Assembly (NCBI GenBank): GCA_002327405.1
Contig: DCVO01000037.1
Coordinates: forward strand, 212-17,150
Reading direction: 5' to 3'
From: Thiobacillus sp. UBA2186
Lineage (GTDB): Bacteria > Pseudomonadota > Gammaproteobacteria > Burkholderiales > Thiobacillaceae
DNA length: 16,939 nucleotides
Below, piece by piece: positions 9,182-16,365 of this stretch. The notes under the pieces are model-generated. The model did no database searches. It was not told the origin of the DNA and saw nothing but the letters and a program-made list of their open reading frames with translations. The first letter of the stretch is position 1. Each line of letters opens with the position of its first letter. The position numbers and the translations under genes are program-made.

Positions 9182-10048
9182 ATGTTACCGCAGCGCATGG
9201 CCCGCATGCTTGGACGCCTGACGAGAATCACGCTGGTCGCGTGCTGGCTCCTCGTTCCGGCAGCCGGCCATGCTGACGTCGTCGAAATCCGCACGGCGGA
9301 GAAAATCGCCGCCACCGCGGACTTCCGGCCGGGCAAAGCCGACAAGCCCGCCATCCTGGTGCTGCACGGCTTTCTGCAGACTCGTGATTTCGGCATCGTC
9401 AAAAACATCGCCGATACGCTGGCCGACGAAGGCTATACCGTCTTGAGCCCCACGCTATCGCTGGGCATTTCCCACCGCAAGCGCAGTCTGGATTGCGAAG
9501 CCCTGCACCTGCATGACATGGACGTTGATCTCAGGGAAATCCAGCAATGGGTGCAGTGGCTGCGCAGCCGCGGCCACCAAAGGATTATCGGCGTAGGGCA
9601 CAGCTTCGGCGCTGCCCAGCTGATGGCCTGGAGGGAGCAATACCGGGAAAAGGGATTCGAACTGATCGGCGTCAGCCTGGTCGGCAGTGCGCCGTTTACC
9701 CTTGAGTCCAGGTCGTCCCTGGCCAGAAAGGACGTGGCCCGAAAGCCGCCCGGGGCCGATCTGGTCCATGCCCCGCTCTCGTTCTGCGAGATCTATACCG
9801 CACCCGCGGGCAAGTATGCTTCCTATGACCAATGGGGCGACGACAGGATCATCGCCGCCCTGAAGCAATCCGGCAGCCGCACGGATGTGATCATGGGAAG
9901 CTCGGACAAATTCCCGCCGCCCGATTGGGAGGCGCGCCTTGCAAAAGCCGGGGCGCATGTTCACCCGATCCGGGGCGCCAACCATTTCATGGATGGCTCC
10001 CAGGAGTTCGACATGCTCGACATCGTCCTGGGCATACTGAAGCGATGA
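9182..10048 (+). CDS. Exported alpha/beta hydrolase
   Basis: A 288-residue alpha/beta-hydrolase-fold protein with an N-terminal signal peptide (basic RMARMLGRLTR, a hydrophobic core ITLVACWLLVPAAG, cleavage near HA-D). The fold is shown by the oxyanion strand ILVLHGFLQT, the nucleophile elbow GVGHSFGAAQ (Ser codon at 9602-9604), a likely acid Asp in MGSSDKFPP and a likely catalytic His in IRGANHFMDG. The substrate is unknown; exported hydrolases of this form act on esters, lipids or peptidoglycan-linked groups. Possible starts are ATG at 9182, 9197 and 9206; none has a good ribosome binding site, and the shorter ones leave more room from the divergent helicase gene. The stop overlaps the next start (ATGA), coupling it to the c-di-GMP enzyme downstream. 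Confidence 0.85.
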   Translation: MLPQRMARMLGRLTRITLVACWLLVPAAGHADVVEIRTAEKIAATADFRPGKADKPAILVLHGFLQTRDFGIVKNIADTLADEGYTVLSPTLSLGISHRKRSLDCEALHLHDMDVDLREIQQWVQWLRSRGHQRIIGVGHSFGAAQLMAWREQYREKGFELIGVSLVGSAPFTLESRSSLARKDVARKPPGADLVHAPLSFCEIYTAPAGKYASYDQWGDDRIIAALKQSGSRTDVIMGSSDKFPPPDWEARLAKAGAHVHPIRGANHFMDGSQEFDMLDIVLGILKR

Positions 10049-12285
10049 AGGTAAGCCGGCTTTCCATCTCCCACTGGGTCGCGACATTCTTCATCGTCCT
10101 CAGCCTGACGATCGCACTGCTTTGCGGCATCGGGCTTTACCGCCTGTATGAAATCGGCGCCGATCTTGACCGCTCGCGGCAGGAGTCCGCGCGGAAAGAG
10201 CTGGCCGCCGCGATGGCCGATCTTTCGGTCTACCTGCAGCAGCAGAGCAGCGTCATCACGAACTGGGACGAAACCCGCCAGCAGCTTGCCAATCCGGACT
10301 ATTACGGCTACTGGAAAGCATCGCGCATGCACCAGTCGGGCCTGATCTCGCCCGTCTTCAGCGATCTCGACCTCTACGACAGGGCCGGCTTTCTGCTCCC
10401 GGGAGGCGACACCGACAACGAAGGCAGGATCAATCCTTCCGATGCCGGCAAAACCCTGTATTACCCGGCGAAAGGGCTTGGCCGCATCTCGCATGTGTTC
10501 CCGATCTATTCCGACGGCAAGCGGAATTTCCTCCTCGGCTATGCGCAGGTCAGCTTCGACCTGGTCCAGGCCCTGAATCGCATCCACAGCTTCAGCTATC
10601 TCATGCCGGAAAAACTGGCCGTCAGAAATCCGCCGCCCGCCCCCCTGGCTTTGCAGGATCTGGGCAAGTCCTTGAGTTACGAGGTCCGGGCTTCGCATGA
10701 AATCGAAAAGCTCGAAGATGCGGTGACGCGAACCTACACCATCCTGGCGCTTGCCATGCTGATTGCGGCCGTGACCGCTTACCTGTTCGTGCACCACTTG
10801 CTTGCCCGGCCACTGGCCAAGCTTGCCGACGCCATCGGCAGCCTGCAGGCCGACGAGGCACGCATGGATTATGTGGACGAGCTCGAATCGCCCTACATGC
10901 TGAAGGAGCTGGATACGGTGAGGCAATCGATCCAGAATTATCGCCAGAAACTCAGCGACGCACGGCTGGAACTGGAAAACAGGAACGTCACCTTCCAGCA
11001 GCAGGCGCTGCAGGATTCGCTGACCGGCTTGTACAACCGCCGCGCCTTCGAGGAAGACTGGGAAAACCTGGTCCGGGCGCTGGCCGGACACAGCGAATCC
11101 ATGGCGCTGCTGCTGTTCGACTGCGACCACTTCAAGCCCATCAACGACACCTACGGCCACCAGGTCGGCGACCTGGTCCTGCAGACCATCGCCGGCGCCG
11201 TAAACGACGTGATGCGGTCGGGCGACAGGCTGTACCGCATCGGCGGCGACGAATTCGCCACTCTGCTTTGGGGTGCGGACGAACACATGGCCCTGCTGAT
11301 CGCAGAGCGCTGCCAGGAAAGCGTGCGCAAGGAGGATTTCCGCAGGCTGGGCGTGCAGGAACCGGTTTCCATCAGCATCGGCATCGCCATCGACGAAATC
11401 AGCAAGGACGACGACCTCACCCGCCTGCAGGCCCACGCCGATTCCGCCATGTACCAGGCCAAGCGGCCGGGCAACAAGAAGATAGCCATTTACCGCATGG
11501 GCGAAGCCAGCAGCGAGGATGTACTGGTCGCCAGCCTGGAGACCAACGCGCTCTACCAGGCGCTGGCCGAGCCGGAGATGATGGAAATCCATTTCCAGCG
11601 CATGCAGCCCCTGACCGGGGGAGGCGAATACCTGGAAGCGCTGACCCGCATCCGCCACAACGACACCCTGCTCATGCCCGACCGCTTTTTGCCGGTCGTG
11701 CTGAGCCGCCGGCTGGAAGCGGAATTCGATCTCGCGGTCATCCGGCTCATCCACTCCAGCATCGAATCGGGAACGATCCCGTCAGGGACGGGCGTCTCGA
11801 TCAACCTCTCGGCGCAGAGCCTGCACCGGCCGGAAGTCATCGCGCAATTGATCGAGCTTACCCGGCATGCCGAGCGCCATCCCCTGATACTCGAAATCAC
11901 CGAGACCTCGCTGGTCCCGCAACTGGCCGAAATCACGCATTTCCTCGGCATACTGCGCACGAGCGGCTTCAAGATCGCGCTGGACGATTTCGGCAGCGGC
12001 TATTCGCCGCTGCGCTATCTGGCCGACCTGCCGGTGGACATCATCAAGTTCGACATGGGACTCATCCACCAGCTGAAAAACAACGACCGCACCAGCATGG
12101 TCGTGTCCGATTTCGCCAGGCTGATGCGCGATGCGGGCTACAGCCTGATCGCGGAAGGCGTGGAGGACGAGGCCATGCTGCAGAAAGTGTCGAGCCTGGG
12201 ATTCGCCCATGTCCAGGGTTTTCACATCGACATGCCGCACGTGCTGCAACCCGTCGAGGCCAAGGTCGTCAAGCTGTTCAATTGA
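10045..12285 (+). CDS. Membrane GGDEF-EAL cyclic-di-GMP enzyme with periplasmic sensor
   Basis: A 746-residue inner-membrane protein that should make and/or break the second messenger cyclic di-GMP. TM1 is about residues 11-32; residues 33-230 form a periplasmic sensor that resembles CHASE4 (SVITNWDETRQ region); TM2 is about 231-252; a HAMP-like linker and coiled coil follow. The GGDEF domain is intact (GGDEF at 400-404) with a product-inhibition site, RSGD, five residues before it. The EAL domain is also intact by eye: EAL at 531-533, INLSAQS, EITETS, LDDFGSGYS, IIKFD, AEGVED and VQGF supply the metal and catalytic residues. Both activities are therefore possible. It is translationally coupled to the exported hydrolase upstream, which suggests a shared periplasmic signal. 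The gene ends just before repeat element B. Confidence 0.92.
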   Translation: MKVSRLSISHWVATFFIVLSLTIALLCGIGLYRLYEIGADLDRSRQESARKELAAAMADLSVYLQQQSSVITNWDETRQQLANPDYYGYWKASRMHQSGLISPVFSDLDLYDRAGFLLPGGDTDNEGRINPSDAGKTLYYPAKGLGRISHVFPIYSDGKRNFLLGYAQVSFDLVQALNRIHSFSYLMPEKLAVRNPPPAPLALQDLGKSLSYEVRASHEIEKLEDAVTRTYTILALAMLIAAVTAYLFVHHLLARPLAKLADAIGSLQADEARMDYVDELESPYMLKELDTVRQSIQNYRQKLSDARLELENRNVTFQQQALQDSLTGLYNRRAFEEDWENLVRALAGHSESMALLLFDCDHFKPINDTYGHQVGDLVLQTIAGAVNDVMRSGDRLYRIGGDEFATLLWGADEHMALLIAERCQESVRKEDFRRLGVQEPVSISIGIAIDEISKDDDLTRLQAHADSAMYQAKRPGNKKIAIYRMGEASSEDVLVASLETNALYQALAEPEMMEIHFQRMQPLTGGGEYLEALTRIRHNDTLLMPDRFLPVVLSRRLEAEFDLAVIRLIHSSIESGTIPSGTGVSINLSAQSLHRPEVIAQLIELTRHAERHPLILEITETSLVPQLAEITHFLGILRTSGFKIALDDFGSGYSPLRYLADLPVDIIKFDMGLIHQLKNNDRTSMVVSDFARLMRDAGYSLIAEGVEDEAMLQKVSSLGFAHVQGFHIDMPHVLQPVEAKVVKLFN

Positions 12286-12297
12286 AAACTTCGTTTG

Positions 12298-12449
12298 AAC
12301 CACGGGGAGCACGGGGGACACGGGGGAATGTCAAAAATATTCACCGCGTAGTTCGCGGAGTTCGTTTGCTTTATTGCTTGGCGTACTGCGAGCTCCGCGG
12401 TTGGGTTATTGCTATCGCCTTCCCCGTGTCCCCCGTGCTCCCCGTGGTT
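12298..12449. repeat. Inverted-repeat element B, perfect 28-bp arms of 9-bp units, in a convergent junction
   Basis: Arms 12298-12325 and 12422-12449 are perfect inverted copies over 28 bases. The left arm holds CACGGGGAG, CACGGGGGA, CACGGGGGA in tandem (12301-12327). The 96-base spacer contains a smaller hairpin (CCGCG at 12344-12348 with CGCGG at 12354-12358) and a 7-bp inverted pair (12354-12360 with 12393-12399). It occupies almost all of the 182-base gap between the GGDEF-EAL gene and the converging UbiB-family gene, where no classical terminator is seen. It is built like element A at 7098-7214. Confidence 0.88.
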
Positions 12450-12467
12450 AACTGATTTTTTCCAGCC

Positions 12468-14147
12468 TCAATGCTTCCCCGATCGCCAGATGGAGAACAG
12501 GATCCACAGGCTGTTCACGAAGGCGATGAGAAATCCGGCCAGGCCGAAGAACGGCAGGCCGAACAGAGTCGGCCCGCCTTCCACCGTCATGATGATGGAC
12601 GAGCCGATCACCAGCGAGGCCGTCAGGATGCCCATGGTCAGGCGGTTGCTGGCGCTGTCCAGCTGGTGGCCGAAGTGGTCCAGCCGCTTGAGGTCGAGAT
12701 CGATCCTGATGCGGCCGCGCCGCGCCTCGCGCAGCAGATGCGAGAGGTCGCGCGGCAGGCCGGCCACGATGCCGGCGATTTCGCGCAGTCCCTTGCGGCC
12801 CCTTGCCATCAGCGCCTGAGGCGTGTAGCGCTCGGCAATCACCTGCTCGATGAAAGGCTGGATCTGGTCGACCATGTGGTAGTCCGGATTCAGCTGCTGG
12901 CCCAGCCCTTCCAGGGTGATGATGGTCTTGAAGAGCAGCGTCAGGTCTGCCGGCAGCACCAGCGAATTGTCGCGCATGATGGTGGTGATGTCCTGCAGCA
13001 ATGCACCGATGTTGACATCCTTGATCTTGAGGTCGTCGTAGCTGAACACCAGATCGGCCAGGTCGTGTGTCAGCCGCATCTCGTCGACTTCCGCGTCGCC
13101 CGCCCAGTCGAGCAGCACTTCACGGATGCCGCTTTCGTCCCGGAATACGATGGCGTGCAGCAGGTTGACGATCTCGTTGCGCCGCTGCTCGGTGAGGTGC
13201 CCGACCATGCCGAAATCGATGATGCCGATGCGGTTTCCGGGCATGAAAATGATGTTGCCGGGGTGCGGATCGGCATGGAAATAACCGTCCAGCAGCACCA
13301 TCTTCAGCACCACCTCGCTGCCGCGCGAACCCAGCAGCAAGGGGTCGAGGTTGTTCTCGCGCAGCACTTCGCGGTTGACGCCCTTGATGCCGTGGATTTC
13401 CTCCTGCACGTTGACCGCGTCCGAGGTGTATTCCCAGAACACCCGCGGAATCTTGACGTTTTCGTCGCCGGCAAAATTGCGCGCGAACTTGTCGATGTTG
13501 CGCGCCTCCCGCACCAGGTCGAGCTCGCGCCTGATCGAGCGCTGGAACTCGCCGACCATGCGCACCGGCTGGTAGCGGCGCAAATCCGGCATTTCGCTTT
13601 CGACCAGCCTGGCGACGTGTTCGAGAATGCGCAGGTCGGCGTCTATCTTGGCCTCGATGCCGGGTCGGCGCACCTTCACCACCACCTCGGTGCCGTCCGC
13701 CAGCACCGCGCGATGCACCTGGGCGATGGAAGCCGCGGCCATGGGCTCGGGGTCGAACCTGGCGAACGCCTCCTCCGGCGGCCGCCCCAGCGCGCGGGTC
13801 AGCTCGGCATGCACCAGGGCATAATCCGAAGGCGGCACGCGCTGGTGCAGGCGCTCGAATTCGGCAATCCAGGAGGGCGGGAACATGTCCACGCGCGTGG
13901 CCATCAGCTGGCCGAACTTGATGAAGGTCGGCCCCAGTTCCTCCAGCGCCATGCGGATGCGCACCGCCGGCTCCAGGAGTGAAATCTCGCTGGTGGTCTG
14001 CCAGTGCAGGATGCGTCCGGCCCGTTCCAGTGCGTGCGCCAGGCCCAGCAGCCTGACCATGTCGCCCCAGCCGTAGCGGATCAGGATGGACGCGATTTCG
14101 TGCAGACGGTGCAAATCGCGGATGACGGTAATGGTTTCCAAAAGCAT
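12468..14147 (-). CDS. UbiB/AarF (ABC1/ADCK) family atypical kinase-like protein
   Basis: A 559-residue protein of the UbiB family, which supports ubiquinone biosynthesis or distribution of prenyl lipids. Family marks are the KxGQ motif (K77-F-G-Q80 in TFIKFGQLMATR), the alanine-rich loop PMAAASIAQVH at 136-145, the nucleotide-binding K158 (VVVKVRRPG), the catalytic-loop-like HADPHPGN at 291-298 and the DFG at 311-313. Two C-terminal hydrophobic helices (about 495-520 and 525-550) anchor it in the inner membrane, as in UbiB. Length is close to E. coli UbiB (546). No ubiE or ubiJ is adjacent, so this may be a paralogue and not the main ubiB; I leave the symbol blank. A link to the quinone-dependent genes at the start of the window is only thematic. 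Start: ATG at 14147-14145 with a weak upstream GGAA. Confidence 0.9.
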   Translation of the reverse strand: MLLETITVIRDLHRLHEIASILIRYGWGDMVRLLGLAHALERAGRILHWQTTSEISLLEPAVRIRMALEELGPTFIKFGQLMATRVDMFPPSWIAEFERLHQRVPPSDYALVHAELTRALGRPPEEAFARFDPEPMAAASIAQVHRAVLADGTEVVVKVRRPGIEAKIDADLRILEHVARLVESEMPDLRRYQPVRMVGEFQRSIRRELDLVREARNIDKFARNFAGDENVKIPRVFWEYTSDAVNVQEEIHGIKGVNREVLRENNLDPLLLGSRGSEVVLKMVLLDGYFHADPHPGNIIFMPGNRIGIIDFGMVGHLTEQRRNEIVNLLHAIVFRDESGIREVLLDWAGDAEVDEMRLTHDLADLVFSYDDLKIKDVNIGALLQDITTIMRDNSLVLPADLTLLFKTIITLEGLGQQLNPDYHMVDQIQPFIEQVIAERYTPQALMARGRKGLREIAGIVAGLPRDLSHLLREARRGRIRIDLDLKRLDHFGHQLDSASNRLTMGILTASLVIGSSIIMTVEGGPTLFGLPFFGLAGFLIAFVNSLWILFSIWRSGKH

Positions 14148-14231
14148 GAGTCGTTTTTCCGGAGGCAGTCGTTGTTCTAGCGGCGGCTTTTCCCTTAAGA
14201 TTAAGCCATTCCGGCCGTTTCATACTAACCA
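14148..14231. promoter_or_regulatory. Divergent promoter region between the UbiB-family gene and the 14232 gene
   Basis: Two divergent genes leave only 84 bases. The stretch is more AT-rich than its surroundings around 14188-14207 (TTTTCCCTTAAGATTAAGCC), so start signals for both genes probably lie here or run into the coding ends. I could not assign convincing -35/-10 boxes. Confidence 0.35.
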
Positions 14232-14945
14232 ATGTTCGGCAAGCCGCATCGCATGATGAAGCCGCATCTGACCAGAAAGCTTCTTGTCCTGACAGCCTCC
14301 CTGTTCTGGCTGGCGGCCGCGGCATGGGCGTCGCCGGTCCCGCCCATGAGCGCCGAGGAACTGGACGCCTGGTTCAACGGCAAAAGCACCTCGGAAGTCA
14401 ACGAAGGCGAACTGACCTTTCTGACCACGCCGCCGGGCAAGCCCGTGCACTACCACCAGAACCGCATCCGCATCACCGAGGACAGCCTCGCCAGCGGCTG
14501 GACCGATCTCGATCAGTGCCACGACAACCTCGATGCCGTTCCCCGCGCCCAGATCACCTTCCGCGAAGGCTACATACGCAACCTGCGCGTCCTGGAATCG
14601 CGCGCCATCAACGAAGCCTGGGTGGAAGGCCCTTCCGTGCAAATGCGGGATGTTCAACCCGGCGCGCGCCTGTGCCTGAGCGCGCAAACCCGTGCCCTGA
14701 ACAATTCCGGCAACGGCTATTTCACCCTCAACAACGGCCCCTACATGCGCAAATTCCTGGACGGTTACTACCCCATGCATGTTTCCCTGAGGCTCGAGTA
14801 CCCGTCCAGACTGTTGCAGATAATCGACATTTCCCCCATGGCGCAGGAAGGCTTTAACATCGTAGAGAAGGCCGGATCCGTCAATATTGATACACTATTT
14901 GAGGGTGAGCTGCGCACGCAGGTACAATTTGAGCGCCTCCGCTAG
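14232..14945 (+). CDS. Exported protein of unknown function
   Basis: A 237-residue protein that I do not recognise. It starts with a signal peptide: basic MMKPHLTRK, a hydrophobic core (LLVLTASLFWLAAAAW), then a probable AWA-S cleavage site. In-frame ATGs at 14253 and 14256 give a more usual leader length than the ATG at 14232. The mature protein begins PVPPMSAEELDAWFNG, is beta-rich, and has two cysteines (DLDQCHDN and GARLCLSA) that could form a disulfide in the periplasm. The later part carries NNSGNGYFTLNNGPYMRKFLDGYYPMHV-type sequence and ends RTQVQFERLR with no outer-membrane C-terminal phenylalanine. The last 60 bases of the gene seem to hold the promoter of the HU gene. Confidence 0.75.
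   Translation: MFGKPHRMMKPHLTRKLLVLTASLFWLAAAAWASPVPPMSAEELDAWFNGKSTSEVNEGELTFLTTPPGKPVHYHQNRIRITEDSLASGWTDLDQCHDNLDAVPRAQITFREGYIRNLRVLESRAINEAWVEGPSVQMRDVQPGARLCLSAQTRALNNSGNGYFTLNNGPYMRKFLDGYYPMHVSLRLEYPSRLLQIIDISPMAQEGFNIVEKAGSVNIDTLFEGELRTQVQFERLR
14899..14928 (+). promoter_or_regulatory. Candidate sigma-70 promoter for the HU gene
   Basis: TTGAGG (14899-14904) and TACAAT (14923-14928) are 18 bases apart and lie about 80 bases before the HU start, inside the 3' end of the preceding gene. The -10 box matches five of six consensus bases and the -35 four of six. A prediction by eye only. Confidence 0.4.
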
Positions 14946-14997
14946 CCAGCCGCACACAAATGCCTGAAACACTGGTAGCATCAGGCTTCCATCAACC

Positions 14998-15004
14998 AAA
15001 GGAG
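14998..15004 (+). promoter_or_regulatory. Strong ribosome binding site for the HU gene
   Basis: AAAGGAG sits five bases before the ATG at 15010. It is the clearest Shine-Dalgarno in the window, fitting an abundant nucleoid protein. Confidence 0.8.
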
Positions 15005-15009
15005 AACAC

Positions 15010-15303
15010 ATGAACAAGTCTGAATTGATCGATGCCGTTGCCCAGGGAGCCGACATCAGCAAAGCCGCCGCCGGCAAAGCGCTTGACGCAGCCATTGAAG
15101 CCGTCGTGAAATCCGTGTCCAAGGGCGACACCGTGACCCTCGTTGGTTTCGGCGCCTTCAAGTCCTCCAAGCGCGCCGCCCGCACCGGCCGCAACCCCCA
15201 GACCGGCAAGGAAATCAAGATTGCCGCCACCACCGTGCCCCGCTTCACGCCGGGCGCCGGCTTCAAGGCCGCTGTTGCCGGCAAGAAAGCCAAGAAGAAG
15301 TAA
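15010..15303 (+). CDS. hupB: HU family nucleoid DNA-binding protein
   Basis: A 97-residue histone-like HU protein: MNKSELIDAVAQ N-terminus, alpha-helical dimerisation region, the family signature GFGAFKSSKRAARTGRNPQTG (residues 46-66), then the DNA-gripping arm with the RNPQTGKEI and VPRFTPG segments. It ends in a lysine-rich tail (AGKKAKKK), slightly longer than the usual 90 residues, which should raise non-specific DNA affinity. HU bends and compacts DNA and affects replication, recombination and global transcription. It has its own strong ribosome binding site and probable promoter, and is followed by two hairpins, so it is likely transcribed alone. hupB versus hupA or another HU paralogue cannot be separated by eye. 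Confidence 0.94.
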   Translation: MNKSELIDAVAQGADISKAAAGKALDAAIEAVVKSVSKGDTVTLVGFGAFKSSKRAARTGRNPQTGKEIKIAATTVPRFTPGAGFKAAVAGKKAKKK

Positions 15304-15317
15304 ACCGCAGATTACGA

Positions 15318-15343
15318 AAGTGGCGCATCGACATGCGCCACTT
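15318..15343 (+). terminator. Stem-loop just after the HU gene
   Basis: An 11-bp perfect stem (15318-15328 with 15333-15343) around the tetraloop CGAC, 14 bases after the HU stop. No T-run follows directly, so it may protect the HU mRNA 3' end or work with the next hairpin instead of terminating alone. Confidence 0.55.
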
Positions 15344-15354
15344 CACGTTTCGGC

Positions 15355-15390
15355 AAATAAAAAAACCGGCTTCCGCCGGTTTTTTTATTT
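15355..15390. terminator. Bidirectional intrinsic terminator, HU / outer-membrane gene junction
   Basis: A perfect 16-bp inverted repeat with a TTCC loop. The core is CCGGC/GCCGG flanked by seven A on one side and seven T on the other, so it ends transcripts from both the HU gene (plus) and the outer-membrane protein gene (minus). Confidence 0.88.
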
Positions 15391-15447
15391 GCCCGAGCAG
15401 CGCAAGCAGCGCAAGCGGTGCGCCGGCTATGCACGCTGCAGCCTTGC

Positions 15448-16131
15448 TCAAAACTCCCAGGCGAATCCTGCCTGGCCGAAACTGCGGTCGTTGCCTTGCC
15501 CGATCGCGGCCGAAACCTTGAAGCCGTCGAAGATTTCGTGGCGCAGCCCGATGGCCTTGTCCGGACCCGAACCTCCTTCGCCAAAGATTTCGGCCGTGAC
15601 TTGCAATCCCTGCGCCAGCGGCAGCTCGTAGCCCGCGCCCCAGGTCCACGCCGTCACATGCTCGCCCGGTGTTTCCAGGTGCGCTCTCCCCGCATTCATG
15701 TGCAGCACATGTCCGTTCTCAAAACGGAAGGAGGCAAGTCCCGCCAATTCATATACATGCTCGGTTCCGATCTCGGCGAGATTTTGCCCATAATCGAAAC
15801 GGGCGCCCAATGACCAGCCCAACTCGTTCTGATAGGGGACCCACTTCAACCCGACTCCAAAACCGTGCGACTTGATTGCGGGGTTGGCGCTCATGTCATT
15901 GTCGCGTGTCGCGCCGAGCTCAATTTCCAGATGATCGACGGGGCTGAACCCAAACAGCAGCGCGCCGCTAATATGTTTGTCATCCTTTTGCCACACGCCC
16001 TCGATTTTCATTCCGCCCTTGTCCAGCGCGCCGGCATCGTCGACGTTCATGGGCGATTCCGCATAAGCGTATGCGGCCGCAAGCAGCATTGCGGATGCCA
16101 CGCCCAGGCGTGAAATGGCTTTCCTGCACAT
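15448..16131 (-). CDS. Outer-membrane beta-barrel protein, function unknown
   Basis: A 227-residue exported protein. Residues 1-24 form a signal peptide (MCRKAISRLG, then a hydrophobic alanine-rich core, cleavage near AYA-E). The rest alternates polar and aromatic/hydrophobic residues in short strands (LLFGFSPVDHLEIELGA, GVGLKWV, WSLGARFDYG, WTWGAGYEL) and ends in phenylalanine (GFAWEF), the usual BAM recognition signal of outer-membrane barrels. The strand pattern with a closing G-x-x-x-x-x-x-GQAGFAWEF resembles MetA-pathway/phenol-degradation-type barrel proteins, but I cannot name a substrate. A GGGAG ribosome binding site lies nine bases before the ATG at 16131. It is convergent with HU and divergent from the coiled-coil gene. 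Confidence 0.82.
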   Translation of the reverse strand: MCRKAISRLGVASAMLLAAAYAYAESPMNVDDAGALDKGGMKIEGVWQKDDKHISGALLFGFSPVDHLEIELGATRDNDMSANPAIKSHGFGVGLKWVPYQNELGWSLGARFDYGQNLAEIGTEHVYELAGLASFRFENGHVLHMNAGRAHLETPGEHVTAWTWGAGYELPLAQGLQVTAEIFGEGGSGPDKAIGLRHEIFDGFKVSAAIGQGNDRSFGQAGFAWEF

Positions 16132-16365
16132 GCAAACTTTCTCCCGAATTGATCAACAGCGTGACCGCCAATGCGGCCCTTGTTCGATTGGGGGACTGTA
16201 TGGGCACGTGCGTATAGATTCAAAGAATATATATCGATAAAACCAATAGGATCGGCCTATGGAAACTGTAAAGGCATCGGGAAATAAGCGCTATATTGAG
16301 CAATGAAGCCCTGCGCTCCCTGTGCGCCGCAAACTCCCGCATGGCTGATTCAAACGGAGGTATTT
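16132..16365. promoter_or_regulatory. Divergent regulatory region between the barrel and coiled-coil genes
   Basis: 234 bases between two divergent genes, noticeably AT-rich at 16212-16250. It holds an 8-bp perfect palindrome GCACGTGC (16204-16211) and an imperfect inverted pair CCAATAGG/CCTATGG (16243-16250 and 16256-16262). These are candidate operator sites; I cannot assign them to a regulator. No gene is supported in this stretch. Confidence 0.45.
16356..16360 (+). promoter_or_regulatory. Ribosome binding site for the coiled-coil gene
   Basis: GGAGG five bases before the ATG at 16366. It decides this start over an in-frame ATG at 16303, which would place a non-signal sequence ahead of the signal peptide. 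Confidence 0.8.

Noticed and set aside
9961..11754. A 597-codon minus-strand open frame opposite the GGDEF-EAL gene
   Set aside because: The plus strand has unmistakable TM, GGDEF and EAL motifs. The antisense product has no recognisable domain and results from GC-rich codon bias.
12286..12467. Open frame running through repeat element B as a possible coding gene
   Set aside because: Its peptide is just the repeat (RGARGTRG-type) translated; the perfect inverted arms explain the sequence better.
12471..13982. A 503-codon plus-strand open frame opposite the UbiB-family gene
   Set aside because: The minus-strand UbiB-family motifs are complete; the plus-strand product is H/Q/V/D-rich shadow sequence that begins in a repeat-flanked junction.
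15391..15440. CAGCGCAAG short tandem repeat and GC-rich stretch as a possible CRISPR or regulatory array
   Set aside because: Only two adjacent copies of nine bases exist, with no spacers; too little to support any function.
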